NCBI RefSeq assembly: GCF_001528745.1
Contig: NZ_BCNS01000133.1
Coordinates: 1 to 55,731 of the forward strand
Direction of reading: 5' to 3'
Length of the DNA: 55,731 nucleotides
From: Marinobacterium profundum
GTDB taxonomy: Bacteria > Pseudomonadota > Gammaproteobacteria > Pseudomonadales > Balneatricaceae
A program made the translations under genes and the position numbers. The number at the start of each line of letters is the position of its first letter. Within the stretch, counting starts at the first letter, position 1. The notes beneath the pieces are model-generated. The model saw nothing but the letters and a program-made list of their open reading frames with translations. It did no database searches and was not told the origin of the DNA. Shown here piece after piece: positions 23,207-32,127 of the stretch.

Positions 23207-24932
23207 GTCCAAACTGAGCGGCGAAGGGATTTTTGCAGGTCAGCAGGGCATTCAGTTCCTTGCCCGGTACCGGGCGATGAAAGTAATACCCCTGCACCAG
23301 ATCACAGCCTTCGTTGCGCAGAAAGTCCAGTTGCTGGCGGGTTTCTACGCCTTCGGCCACAACCTTGATATGCAATCGTTCGGACATGGCGATGATCGCC
23401 CGGGTGATGGCGGCGTTGTCTTCATCGGTGTCGATATCGTGAATAAAGGCCCGATCAATCTTGAGAATATCGACCGGAAAACGCTTCAAGTAACTCAGAC
23501 TGGAGTAGCCGGTGCCAAAATCATCCAGTGATATTGAGATGCCAAGATTGCTTAGCTTGGCCAGAATGCGCAGCGCCATTTCGGGATCCTGCATCAGCGC
23601 TGTTTCGGTAATTTCCACTTCAAGAAAGCTCGGTTCCAGTTGGTACTCGTTGATGGTGTCCTTAACGATGTCTACCAGATTGCGCTGGCGAAACTGGAAT
23701 GCCGAGAAATTTACCGCAACCCTGGGTGTTTCGATGCCGCATTCCGCCCGCCACTGTTGGGCCTGACGGCAGGCTTCGCGCAGCACCCAGAGCCCAATGG
23801 GCAGTATCAGGCCGGTTTCTTCCGCCAGGGGGATGAACAGATCCGGACGTATGGGGCCTTTTTGCGGATGTACCCAGCGAATCAGCGCTTCGGACGCAAG
23901 CATCCTGCCGCTGGCAAGCTCCACCTGAGGCTGGTAATTAAGGCTGAAATCCTGGGCTATCACGGCCTGGTCCAAGTCCCGCTCCAGATTAATCCGTTCG
24001 TAGAAGGTATTACGGATCTCCGCCTTGTAGACCCGACAGCAGTTGCCGCCGTCCTGTTTGGCCTTGTGCATAGCCATGCCTGCATTGCGTTGCAGTTCCT
24101 CGGCCTTTTCACTATCAAAAGGATACAGGCTTGCGCCCAGGCTTGCCCGCAGGTGCATTGCATAACCCGAGAGAGTGAGCGGTTCGGTAATGCAGGCATA
24201 CAGGCTGCGAATGCGATCGAGCAGTTCCTGCGTCAGCCTGATATTGGGCAGCAGTACGGCGAATTCGTCGCCTGAGGTGCGGGCGATAATGTCATCCTGG
24301 GCAGCGTTGTCGCTCAGGCGCGCAGCAATGCGTTTGATCAGCTGGTCACCGGTTTTTTGGCCCATGCTGCTGTTGATATCGCGAAACCGATCCAGGTTGA
24401 AATGCACCACGCCGAGCATGGTGTCCGTTTTGCGGGCGTGCTCTATTGCCTGATCCAGCTTGGCGGCAAACAGGCTACGGTTGGGGAGGCTGGTCAGCTC
24501 GTCGTAGTTGGCCAGAAATCGCATGCGGGCTTCGGTCTTGCGCCTGTCACGGCGCGCGGTGGTTTCCCGTAATTCCCGCAGTATGGTGGTGGGCAGGCGT
24601 TTTAAATCACCCTTGATCAGATAATCCTGAGCACCGGCCTTGACGGCTTCCACCGCGCGTTCTTCACCCATGGTGCCCGATACGAAAATAAAGGGAGTGT
24701 CAGGATCTTTTTCACGCACCTGGCTTAGCACCGCCATGCCATCAAAGCTTGGCAGGGTGTAATCGGAGAAGATAACCTGCCACTTTTGCTGCAGCGCATC
24801 GGCCAGATCCGTGGCGTTATCGACGCAACGATAATTGGGTTCATAGCCGTTTCGGCGCAGCTCCAGCAGCAGCAATTCGACGTCGTTGGGGTCGTCTTCG
24901 ATGATCAGTGCCTGCAAGGGGGTCTTGTTCAA
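23154..24932 (-). CDS. Response regulator with GGDEF and EAL domains
   Basis: 592 residues. The REC domain (about 5-120) has the phosphoacceptor Asp57 (VIFSDYTLP). The GGDEF domain (about 135-305) carries SGDEF (220-224) in place of GGDEF, so cyclase activity is doubtful. The EAL domain (about 315-565) has EAL at 348-350, plus NFSAF, EITET, DDFGTGYSSLSYLKRFP, KID and AEGVET, so it is likely an active c-di-GMP phosphodiesterase. It probably lowers c-di-GMP in response to the upstream kinase. The ATG overlaps the stop of the preceding response regulator gene (ATGA). The last 53 bp overlap the GntR gene convergently. Confidence 0.92.
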   Translation of the reverse strand: MNKTPLQALIIEDDPNDVELLLLELRRNGYEPNYRCVDNATDLADALQQKWQVIFSDYTLPSFDGMAVLSQVREKDPDTPFIFVSGTMGEERAVEAVKAGAQDYLIKGDLKRLPTTILRELRETTARRDRRKTEARMRFLANYDELTSLPNRSLFAAKLDQAIEHARKTDTMLGVVHFNLDRFRDINSSMGQKTGDQLIKRIAARLSDNAAQDDIIARTSGDEFAVLLPNIRLTQELLDRIRSLYACITEPLTLSGYAMHLRASLGASLYPFDSEKAEELQRNAGMAMHKAKQDGGNCCRVYKAEIRNTFYERINLERDLDQAVIAQDFSLNYQPQVELASGRMLASEALIRWVHPQKGPIRPDLFIPLAEETGLILPIGLWVLREACRQAQQWRAECGIETPRVAVNFSAFQFRQRNLVDIVKDTINEYQLEPSFLEVEITETALMQDPEMALRILAKLSNLGISISLDDFGTGYSSLSYLKRFPVDILKIDRAFIHDIDTDEDNAAITRAIIAMSERLHIKVVAEGVETRQQLDFLRNEGCDLVQGYYFHRPVPGKELNALLTCKNPFAAQFGPTPTSASAVPAVPAAQD

Positions 24933-25417
24933 GTGTTTTCTCCCTTCAAGGTATTGGTTAGGGTGTTGCAGTCAGCGTGTTTAGTATCGGGCAGTTCGTT
25001 CAGTAAAAGCCAATATACGGCCAGGCGGCTAAAAGTATCGACAAACTCGGTGAAATCCACCGGTTTTCGCACGTAGCTGTTGGCGCCCAGGCTGTAGCTT
25101 TTTATCAAGTCCTCCTCGTGCCGGGAAGAGGTGAGGATGACAACAGGGATATGCTGGGTACGCGGGTGCCTGCGGATACCTTCGAGTACTTCGTGGCCGT
25201 TGATCTTTGGCAGATTAAGGTCGAGCAGCACTACCGCGGGCAGCTCTGGCAGATTACCGAAGTCAGCGGTTGCACTGCCACAAAGATATTCCAGTGCCTG
25301 TACACCGTCACGTTTGACGATAATAGGGTTGCGTACGCCACTTTGGTGAAAGGCGCGCAGGGCCAGGGCTTCATCATCGTGGTTATCTTCGACCAGCAGG
25401 ATGGGTTTGAGCTTCAT
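24929..25417 (-). CDS. Single-domain response regulator, Rcp1-like
   Basis: 162 residues from the ATG at 25417, which aligns with the family start MKLKPILLVEDNHDDE; upstream in-frame codons are read through the kinase gene. REC domain with Asp-Asp pair about 11-15, phosphoacceptor Asp66 (VVLLDLNLP), Thr/Ser in LTSSR and Lys in YVRKPV. There is no output domain. Such Rcp1-type receivers often accept phosphate from PAS or phytochrome kinases and relay it. It starts 35 bp inside the end of the kinase gene and stops on the start codon of the GGDEF/EAL gene, so translation is likely coupled. Confidence 0.92.
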   Translation of the reverse strand: MKLKPILLVEDNHDDEALALRAFHQSGVRNPIIVKRDGVQALEYLCGSATADFGNLPELPAVVLLDLNLPKINGHEVLEGIRRHPRTQHIPVVILTSSRHEEDLIKSYSLGANSYVRKPVDFTEFVDTFSRLAVYWLLLNELPDTKHADCNTLTNTLKGENT

Positions 25418-27389
25418 GCCGTTCGCCTTGTGTTGCTGCTTGAGTGTTCTGCAGTGTGAAATAGAATACGGCGCCTTTGTCAGGTTCGGCCTGGGCCCAG
25501 ATACGGCCACCATGGCGGCTAATAATGCGGTTGACGGTGGCAAGGCCGATTCCGCTGCCGGAAAAATCACGGCTATCGTGCAGGCGCTGAAAAGCGCTGA
25601 ACAGCCGGCTGGCATAGGTCATGTCAAAGCCGGCGCCGTTGTCTTTAACGTAAAAGCAGGCACTGCCATTGATCTGTTGGGTACCAAACTCGATCAGCGG
25701 TTTTGTGCATTTGCCGGTGTATTTCCAGGCGTTGTTAAGCAGGTTTTCCAGCACCACTCGCAGCAGGCGGGCATCACCATAGGCCTGTAACCCCGGTTCT
25801 ATCTGCACCTTAACCCTGCGCTCTGGCTCGCTCTCGCGCAAGCCTTGGATAACCTCTGCCGCGATGCTGCTGAGGTCCTGCATATCACGGGCAATGTCCA
25901 TGCGGGATACATGGGAGAGTTTCAACAGATCATCAATCAGTATCCCCATGCGTTGCGCGGCGGCGCGCACACGCGCCAGGTAATTTTGTCCGGTCGCATC
26001 CAGTACGCTCTGGTAGTCCTCCAGCAGTGCCTGGCTGAAACCATCAATGGAACGCAGCGGTGCGCGCAGGTCATGGGACACCGAGTAGCTGAACGCCTCG
26101 AGCTCCTTGTTGGCACTTTCCAGGTCTGCGGTTCGCTCCTCAACACGCTGTTCGAGCTCGGAATTGAGGCGCCGAATCTCCTGGGTCGACTGTATCTGCT
26201 CATGAATGTCTTCGATGACGCCAATCCATTGCTGCAGCACTCCCGCGGTATCTTTTAGCGCTACGGCATTGAGGTTGATGTGCCTAAAGCCCGCATCGAG
26301 GTCGTGCCACAGGCGCAGCTGGGTGGCGAAGGGGCTAAGGTCTTCGCAGGCCTTTAGCCACAGGCTCTGGACCCCCCCACGATCATCGGGGTGTATCGCC
26401 TGGATCCAGCCTTTGCCCAGGTATTGGGCGGCACTCTGGCCGGTGTAGGCGCTCCAGCCTGGCTGGTCTGTCACAAAGTTACCTCTGGCATCGGCTTGCC
26501 AGACGACTGAGGTGAGGGTCATAACCAGGGTGCGGTGGCGCAGTTCGCTGCTGCGCAGCGCCTGCTCGGCATCTGCGCGTTCGTGGGCTTCGGATTCGAG
26601 CTGCCGGTTTGACACTTCAAGCGCGGCGGTGCGCAGCTCAATTTCATTCAGCATGGTGTTGAATGCCTGCACCAGATAGCCTATTTCGTCATTGCTGGCG
26701 GGGGCTTCTGCACGCAGGCTATAGTCGCGCTTGAGTACTACCCAGTTAGCCAGTTCTGTTATAAGCATCACCGGGCGGGTGATGCGGGACTGAATCCAGT
26801 AGGAAAGTAGCATCGATACGATCAGTGCCAAAAGCGTCACGGTGGCCACAATACCCAGTACGCGCGCGAGGTGCTCCTGCATGCCATATTTCGTAATCAG
26901 CATAATGCTGCCCAGGTACTCCTGGCCAAACAGGATGGGGGCAGACAGTCGCAGCAGATCATTATCGATAACGATTTCAGGTTCCGCTCCGGGAGAGAGC
27001 AGCAAGGGTATATTGGGATGTTGCAGTGTCCCTAGTTCGGCGTGCGCTGCTTGTTGATAGTGGGCGAAGAGGGTGCCGTCAGGCTTGCGGATGGCCGCCG
27101 CCAGTACCTTTGGGCTTAGCTGCAGCAGGGTCAGGGTTTCAGCGGCGACCTCGGCATCTTCAAACTGCAGCGCTGCGGCACTGGCCTGCCCGATCAGGTT
27201 GCTCTGAACCTGTATGTCCTCCAGCATGTGGGCGCGGTAGTCACGCAGTTCGTAGAGAACGATTACAGAGCCGGAGACGAGCAGCGCCGTCACGGTGGTC
27301 AGCAGTATGCCCAGGGACAGTTTGTAACGGATGGAATTAAGTCCAAAGCGCTTTTGCAAAGGACTTTTTCTTTCTGCTGCCGGAATCAC
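25383..27389 (-). CDS. Membrane sensor histidine kinase with HAMP and PAS domains
   Basis: 668 residues. TM1 about 24-46, a periplasmic sensor region about 47-175, TM2 about 178-198, HAMP about 200-255, a coiled coil about 255-290, PAS about 290-400, a second coiled coil, HisKA with His439 in SVSHDLRAPLRS, and a HATPase domain (N box ENLLNNAWKYTG, G boxes DNGAGFD and GSGIGLATV). The periplasmic part resembles the CHASE8-like sensors that often accompany YfiR proteins; this is a family comparison, not a proof. It is the third gene of the TonB receptor-YfiR operon, its start overlapping the YfiR stop by 4 bp. Confidence 0.92.
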   Translation of the reverse strand: MIPAAERKSPLQKRFGLNSIRYKLSLGILLTTVTALLVSGSVIVLYELRDYRAHMLEDIQVQSNLIGQASAAALQFEDAEVAAETLTLLQLSPKVLAAAIRKPDGTLFAHYQQAAHAELGTLQHPNIPLLLSPGAEPEIVIDNDLLRLSAPILFGQEYLGSIMLITKYGMQEHLARVLGIVATVTLLALIVSMLLSYWIQSRITRPVMLITELANWVVLKRDYSLRAEAPASNDEIGYLVQAFNTMLNEIELRTAALEVSNRQLESEAHERADAEQALRSSELRHRTLVMTLTSVVWQADARGNFVTDQPGWSAYTGQSAAQYLGKGWIQAIHPDDRGGVQSLWLKACEDLSPFATQLRLWHDLDAGFRHINLNAVALKDTAGVLQQWIGVIEDIHEQIQSTQEIRRLNSELEQRVEERTADLESANKELEAFSYSVSHDLRAPLRSIDGFSQALLEDYQSVLDATGQNYLARVRAAAQRMGILIDDLLKLSHVSRMDIARDMQDLSSIAAEVIQGLRESEPERRVKVQIEPGLQAYGDARLLRVVLENLLNNAWKYTGKCTKPLIEFGTQQINGSACFYVKDNGAGFDMTYASRLFSAFQRLHDSRDFSGSGIGLATVNRIISRHGGRIWAQAEPDKGAVFYFTLQNTQAATQGERHEAQTHPAGRR

Positions 27390-27973
27390 TGGGCACGCCC
27401 CTGAACCCTGCGTGCGACCGCAAGTAACCTGGAGCTGAGTTTAAGGTTGTGGGCCCGGGCGCTATCAAGGGCAATATCAAAGCGTACCCGGTTGTCGACG
27501 ATTTCAAAGTTGATGCTGCTGCCGCTCTCGAGCCCATCAGGACTGCCGGTGATCACCAGTACGGCGCGCTCCTTTAGTTGTGACTGCCAGCTCAGCGGGT
27601 TGCCGACAGCTTTGGTTGTGCCACTGGAGTGGGCGTGCGCCACATACAGCAGATGCAAATTCGCGGGCAGTCTGGGCGCCGTGATATTGACCACCTGCAG
27701 CGGGCGTTGCTGAATTTGCCTGCCTGCGACGGCTTTGGACAGCTCACGGGCAATGGCAGGGGCGCCCATGACACCGATGACCAGGGGGCTGCTGGCGCTG
27801 GTAAATGCAGCGGCGGGCCACTCGACATAGTGCCCAAACTTGAACAGAAAAGCGGCCTTGATACGCGCTTCTGCCGCGATATCCGGATGATCACTGGCCA
27901 CAGTGCCCTGTGCCAGCAGCAGGGAGACGCCAAGGCACAGGAGTCGCAGGAGATCCAGTATGGGCTGCTTCAT
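27386..27973 (-). CDS. YfiR-like periplasmic protein (DUF4154)
   Basis: 195 residues from the ATG at 27973 with GGAGG upstream. Signal peptide about 1-27 (ends TVAS). The segment EARIKAAFLFKFGHYVEWPA is the DUF4154/YfiR hallmark, with further conserved GVMG and INFEIVDNRVRFDIAL blocks. In Pseudomonas YfiR is a periplasmic inhibitor of the diguanylate cyclase YfiN; here it sits with a kinase instead, and may gate the kinase's periplasmic domain. It lies 7 bp downstream of the TonB receptor gene. Confidence 0.88.
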   Translation of the reverse strand: MKQPILDLLRLLCLGVSLLLAQGTVASDHPDIAAEARIKAAFLFKFGHYVEWPAAAFTSASSPLVIGVMGAPAIARELSKAVAGRQIQQRPLQVVNITAPRLPANLHLLYVAHAHSSGTTKAVGNPLSWQSQLKERAVLVITGSPDGLESGSSINFEIVDNRVRFDIALDSARAHNLKLSSRLLAVARRVQGRAQ

Positions 27974-27980
27974 GGCTGTG

Positions 27981-29912
27981 TCAGTACCTCCACAGCATTT
28001 CAAGAAACAGACTGCGTTCCACTTCGCTACGGCTTGCGGCGGTACCAAACTCGGGGTGTTGTGGGTCAAACAGATTCAGGGCCCGCAGCGACAGCTCCAG
28101 ATCTGAGTGTGGCTTCCAGCCATAACGCAAATCCGCCGTGGTATAGGCGGGCAGGTCCAGGTTGGATAGCTTGCCGACGTGGCGCAGCGTCATATCCAGT
28201 TGATGTCCCTCGCTCAGGTCCAGGCTTGAGCGCAGCATCCATTGATGGGACGGGTTGTTGGCTTCGGTGCTGCTCCAGGGGTTGGGGCTGATACCAGGCT
28301 TGAAGTGAAAGGACTCATGCTGCAACAAGGTTCCGGCACTAAGGCGCCAGCGGGGCGCGGCCTGGTAGTCCGCCCAGGCTTCTATACCGTAGGTGGTCGC
28401 TTCCATGCCATTGCCAATTTCATAGGTCCCACTGCCAGTGGGGTCGACGGTACGCAGCTCATCGTAACGGGCGTAAAAGGCGGTAATCGAGTAGTTGAGC
28501 CTATTCAGCCGGTTGCCCCTGTAGCCAATTTCCAGGGTGTTGGCGCTCTCGGATTCGAAGTCGGGGCCACCGTCGAGCTTGATGCCAGGCACATCCAGAT
28601 AGAAGTCCCTGTCAACCCGTGATGGGGTTCGCTCCCCGTGGGCGACTGAGAGCCAGAGCAGATCCTGGGGTGAAAGGTTCCAGGCCAGGCGTACGTTGGG
28701 CATAAACTCCAGACCGGTGTAGCTGTTGTGCTCCAGCCGTGCCCCCAGGGTGAGCTTAAGGTCAGGCCTGAGTGTGATTTCATCCTGTAGAAAAGCATGG
28801 TTCCAGCGAAGGTATTTTTCAGCCGGCAGAAAGGTCAGCACGGCGGACTGGTCTTTTACATCATCCCAGGCGGAGCGGTGCCCGATCCCCCAGATAATTT
28901 CCTGGCCAGTGCCCATACCAAGAGTCTGTTGCACGCTCATTTGCAGGATGTTGAGGCTTTGGTCAAGGGTACCGGCAAGGTCGCGTTCGGTACGGTCGTA
29001 ATAGGCTTGTAGCTGCAGCTGCGAGTCGTTTTCCAGCCTCTGGTCCCAGCGCGCGAGCAGGTTCAGGCCCCGAGTACTGTCGTCACCGCTATAGAGTGCG
29101 CTGTTCCTGCGACCCGCATAAATATCGCCCTGCAGGGTCAGGCGTCCCTGGCTGAGATCGTCGGCGCGAAAGCCGAGCTGGATCTTTTTCCATGCATCGA
29201 TATTCTGGCCGCCCGACTCCAGTTGGGAGTCATCAATGCGCAGGGTCTTGCCGTAGACCCGATAGCTGGCACCCTCTGCCAGTGTGCCGCCATGGCGAAA
29301 GGCTGCCTGCTGTTCAAGGTTACCGCCCCCTGCAACCAGCAGGTTGCCCTGGGTATCGGCGGCGGAGCGAGTGATGACGTTGATTACGCCATTGACCGCA
29401 TTGCTGCCCCAGGTGGTGGCGTTTGAGCCACTGATGACTTCAATGCGCTCCACGTCTGGCAGCAGGATATCCTGAACGTCCCAGAAGACGCCGGAATAAA
29501 GGGGGCTATAGGCGATACGGCCATCGATCAGCACCTGCAGCTTGTTGGTGGTAGTGGAGTTGAAGCCACGGGCGCTGATGGCATAGCTGTTGGCGTCTAT
29601 GCGGGCAACTTGCAGATTAGGGGCCAGGCGCAACGCTTCAGGCAGGCTGGTGGCGCCACTGCGCCTGATATCTTCAGCGGTAATGACGAATACGGAGGCT
29701 GCCGCTTCCGACAGTTTTTGCGGCTTCTTTGCGACCGAGCTGATAGTGATCTGGGCCAGGTCTTCCAGGCTGAAGTCCAGCAACTCCCGGGTGTGAATTT
29801 CGGCATCGGCGCCCAGTGCAAAGGGACTTCCGAAATGCAGGCAACAGAGTGCCAGGGTGCCAATAGCCTGTTTCTTAAATGCAGTATTATTATTTTTCAG
29901 TCTGTTTAACAC
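27981..29912 (-). CDS. TonB-dependent outer-membrane receptor
   Basis: 643 residues. The signal peptide is followed by a TonB-box-like LEDLAQITISSVAKK and a plug domain (SVFVITAEDIRRSGATSLPEALRLAPN; LQVLIDGRIAYSPLYSG; RIEVISGSNATTWGSNAVNGVINVITR), then a beta-barrel ending in an aromatic residue (LEMLWRY), as expected for BamA recognition. It is similar to the colicin I/siderophore receptor class, but the ligand is unknown. It is first in an operon with YfiR, kinase and response regulators, so it may couple ligand uptake or sensing to c-di-GMP. A start at MLNRLKNNNTA fits the signal peptide. Confidence 0.9.
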   Translation of the reverse strand: MLNRLKNNNTAFKKQAIGTLALCCLHFGSPFALGADAEIHTRELLDFSLEDLAQITISSVAKKPQKLSEAAASVFVITAEDIRRSGATSLPEALRLAPNLQVARIDANSYAISARGFNSTTTNKLQVLIDGRIAYSPLYSGVFWDVQDILLPDVERIEVISGSNATTWGSNAVNGVINVITRSAADTQGNLLVAGGGNLEQQAAFRHGGTLAEGASYRVYGKTLRIDDSQLESGGQNIDAWKKIQLGFRADDLSQGRLTLQGDIYAGRRNSALYSGDDSTRGLNLLARWDQRLENDSQLQLQAYYDRTERDLAGTLDQSLNILQMSVQQTLGMGTGQEIIWGIGHRSAWDDVKDQSAVLTFLPAEKYLRWNHAFLQDEITLRPDLKLTLGARLEHNSYTGLEFMPNVRLAWNLSPQDLLWLSVAHGERTPSRVDRDFYLDVPGIKLDGGPDFESESANTLEIGYRGNRLNRLNYSITAFYARYDELRTVDPTGSGTYEIGNGMEATTYGIEAWADYQAAPRWRLSAGTLLQHESFHFKPGISPNPWSSTEANNPSHQWMLRSSLDLSEGHQLDMTLRHVGKLSNLDLPAYTTADLRYGWKPHSDLELSLRALNLFDPQHPEFGTAASRSEVERSLFLEMLWRY

Positions 29913-30091
29913 AGAGCTTTACCCCTGAGTGTATTGCCAGAACAGTGAGGCCTGTCAGTGTGATGGTTCTTAAGCATAGCCCGGCGGGTCGAATTTGCCC
30001 GTAATAACCTTTTTAAAAACAATGCACGAGCCAAGTGTGCGCTGCAGCAACATTAGAGGCTAAGCTGTGGCGAACAGACAGGGAGAAGACA

Positions 30092-30718
30092 GTGGCGGAT
30101 AAAATCCCCAATCCCGTAAGTTACGATGCAAGCAAGGATGCCTTTTGCTGCCGCCTGCGTCGTTTCGGGCTGGGTTATCAGAAGCGCTTTACGACCGTAG
30201 AAGATGCGTTGCTGTTCGTGCGCGAAAATGCGGCTTTCTGCCCTGAGCTGCAGCCGCATCTGCTGCAATTGAATGATTACCACTACGGCCACTGGGAACG
30301 CCAGCTGGAGCGGGTGCAGCGTCATCCGCGGCGCCTGACACCCAGTCCGGTGCTGTGGTTAGTGCACGCCCTAGCGGTCTCCCTGTGCGTGCCGCTGGCG
30401 CTCGAATTCAGTGCGGCTCAGATGTGGCAACCGCCTGAGTGGTTGCTGGCTCTGGTGCATGCAGTATCGGAGCAGGTGTCGCAGTGGCTGTCGCTGAGCT
30501 GGTATTGGCAGGTTGAGATTCGCGTGCCGCTGTTCTGGCTGCTGCTGGTGCCACTGATGCTGCTGGCGCTCGCCCTTTCCCGTGCCCTGGTGCTTCGTAT
30601 TCACCTGGCAGACCTGCGCCTTGAGCTGCGTCTACTGCTGCTATGGCTGCTGCCGCTGCTGTACGGACTTGTCTACCTGCTGGCGTATGGGGTCGGGGTT
30701 CTGTTGCTGCACAGCTGA
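30092..30718 (+). CDS. Membrane protein of unknown function
   Basis: 208 residues from a GTG at 30092, which has GGGAG 7 nt upstream; an ATG 19 codons earlier has no ribosome site. The first ~95 residues are soluble and rich in aromatic and basic residues. Three hydrophobic stretches follow, about 95-115, 155-175 and 185-205. I recognise no family. It is alone on the plus strand, divergent from the TonB operon and ending 8 bp before phnP, which is convergent. Confidence 0.7.
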   Translation: MADKIPNPVSYDASKDAFCCRLRRFGLGYQKRFTTVEDALLFVRENAAFCPELQPHLLQLNDYHYGHWERQLERVQRHPRRLTPSPVLWLVHALAVSLCVPLALEFSAAQMWQPPEWLLALVHAVSEQVSQWLSLSWYWQVEIRVPLFWLLLVPLMLLALALSRALVLRIHLADLRLELRLLLLWLLPLLYGLVYLLAYGVGVLLLHS

Positions 30719-30726
30719 GGCGCTAT

Positions 30727-31491
30727 TCACAGTGACAGGCGCAGCCCGTCCCGAGCAATGGTCACCGCTGCCGGCAGGTCGCCGTGGCCGGATTCAAGCC
30801 AGTCATCCAGTTCATGGCCAATATGTGTCAGCAGGGTGCGGCCTGGGGCGAGCAGTTGATGGGTGTGTAGCGCCCGGGTCAGGTCGTTGTGGTTGCGTGG
30901 GGGTGTTCGTCGCGGTGGCTCACTGCAGTCGAGTACCAGCCAGTCGAGTCGTGGCTGTTGCTGTAAAAAGTCCTGGGTGACGCGCGGCAGACCGAGGGTG
31001 TCGGTGAGCCAGGCGAGCCGGGTACCGGGGGTTTCAATCAGCAGTCCCTGGGTTGGGCGCGAATGGGTCAGCGGCAGCGGGGTCAGGCTAAAGCCTGGGA
31101 ACTGCTGGCGCTCAAAGGCCGGGCAGGGGGGCTGGAACTCGAACACGCCTGGGTGGCGGTACAGGTCATCTGCTCCCTTGGGATCATCGGGCCGGTAGAC
31201 CGGAATTTTACTGCGGCACTGGCCCCAGCGCAGGTGAAACAGCCCCTGTACATGATCCATGTGAAAGTGGGTCAGCAGAACCCGCCGTATATCATCGAAA
31301 GCGAAACGCTCGGCCAAGTCGGTACAGCCGGCATCAATCAGCGTTGTGCCCTCATCGGTGTGCAGCGCCGCGCTGCAGGGCCTGCGTTTGCGGGCCGGAT
31401 CCAGACGCGCCCGCTGGCAAGCACCGCAGTTACAGCCCCAGCGCGGGACCTGGCCAGCATCACCGGTACCGAGAAACTCCAGTTCAGGCAT
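30727..31491 (-). CDS. phnP: Phosphoribosyl 1,2-cyclic phosphate phosphodiesterase
   Basis: 254 residues, metallo-beta-lactamase fold. It has the metal motif THFHMDH (about His75-His80) and structural zinc cysteines C20, C22 and C25 (GCNCGAC), as in E. coli PhnP, and further metal ligands at HIGHE. It opens the 5-phosphoribosyl 1,2-cyclic phosphate produced by C-P lyase to ribose 1,5-bisphosphate. It is the last gene of the phn operon, 30 bp downstream of phnN. Confidence 0.93.
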   Translation of the reverse strand: MPELEFLGTGDAGQVPRWGCNCGACQRARLDPARKRRPCSAALHTDEGTTLIDAGCTDLAERFAFDDIRRVLLTHFHMDHVQGLFHLRWGQCRSKIPVYRPDDPKGADDLYRHPGVFEFQPPCPAFERQQFPGFSLTPLPLTHSRPTQGLLIETPGTRLAWLTDTLGLPRVTQDFLQQQPRLDWLVLDCSEPPRRTPPRNHNDLTRALHTHQLLAPGRTLLTHIGHELDDWLESGHGDLPAAVTIARDGLRLSL

Positions 31492-31521
31492 AAAGCTGCC
31501 TCCTCCAATGTGTCCGTGCCA

Positions 31522-32127
31522 TCATGAGTCGCCGCCCCCGTTTACCGCGCCAGGCGTTGTCAGCAGGTGGCAAAGCGCATGGGTGGCCTGGTCGATGGGG
31601 CCGTCGTTATTAATAACGCTGACCCCATTATTGATACCGTTAACGAGTTCCCGGGCCCGCAGCAGGCGCGCGGTGATATCGGCCTCGGATTCCCGACCGC
31701 GCGCCTGCAGTCGGCTGCGCAGCACCGTTTCGTTTACCTGCAGCAGCACCGGCAGCAGGGTGCTACCAAAGCGTTGCTGTGCCTGCTGCAGCTGAGCCCG
31801 GGATCCATTCACCAGTACATTGCAGCCGGCTTCCAGCCATGTATGGGCTTCGACACCGATGCCATAACTCAAGCCGTGGGCCTGCCAGTGCAGGCAGAAA
31901 AGCCCGAGGTGCTGGCGTCGGGCGAACTCCTGGGGGCTGAGCTCTATATGGTTTTCGCCCCCGGCTTGCCAGGGGCGGGTGATATAGCGATGGGCCAGCA
32001 GCAGCCCGGCGGAGTCAGGGGCCTGGGTGCGCAGCGTTTGCAGCAGCGTGTCCTTGCCGCTGCCAGAGGCGCCCATCAGGTAGACCAGGCGACCGCGGAT
32101 TATGGGTTCAGAAGACACGTTGACCAT
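31522..32127 (-). CDS. phnN: Ribose 1,5-bisphosphate phosphokinase
   Basis: P-loop kinase (GASGSGKDTL) with the PhnN-type GRLVYLMGASGSGKD start, converting ribose 1,5-bisphosphate to PRPP. The start is uncertain: ATG at 32127 (201 residues) sits next to GGAAGG, whereas GTG at 32118 has GGAAGG at the ideal 9-nt distance. Either start overlaps the end of phnM (20 or 11 bp). An upstream ATG at 32166 is also in frame but has no ribosome site. Confidence 0.88.
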   Translation of the reverse strand: MVNVSSEPIIRGRLVYLMGASGSGKDTLLQTLRTQAPDSAGLLLAHRYITRPWQAGGENHIELSPQEFARRQHLGLFCLHWQAHGLSYGIGVEAHTWLEAGCNVLVNGSRAQLQQAQQRFGSTLLPVLLQVNETVLRSRLQARGRESEADITARLLRARELVNGINNGVSVINNDGPIDQATHALCHLLTTPGAVNGGGDS

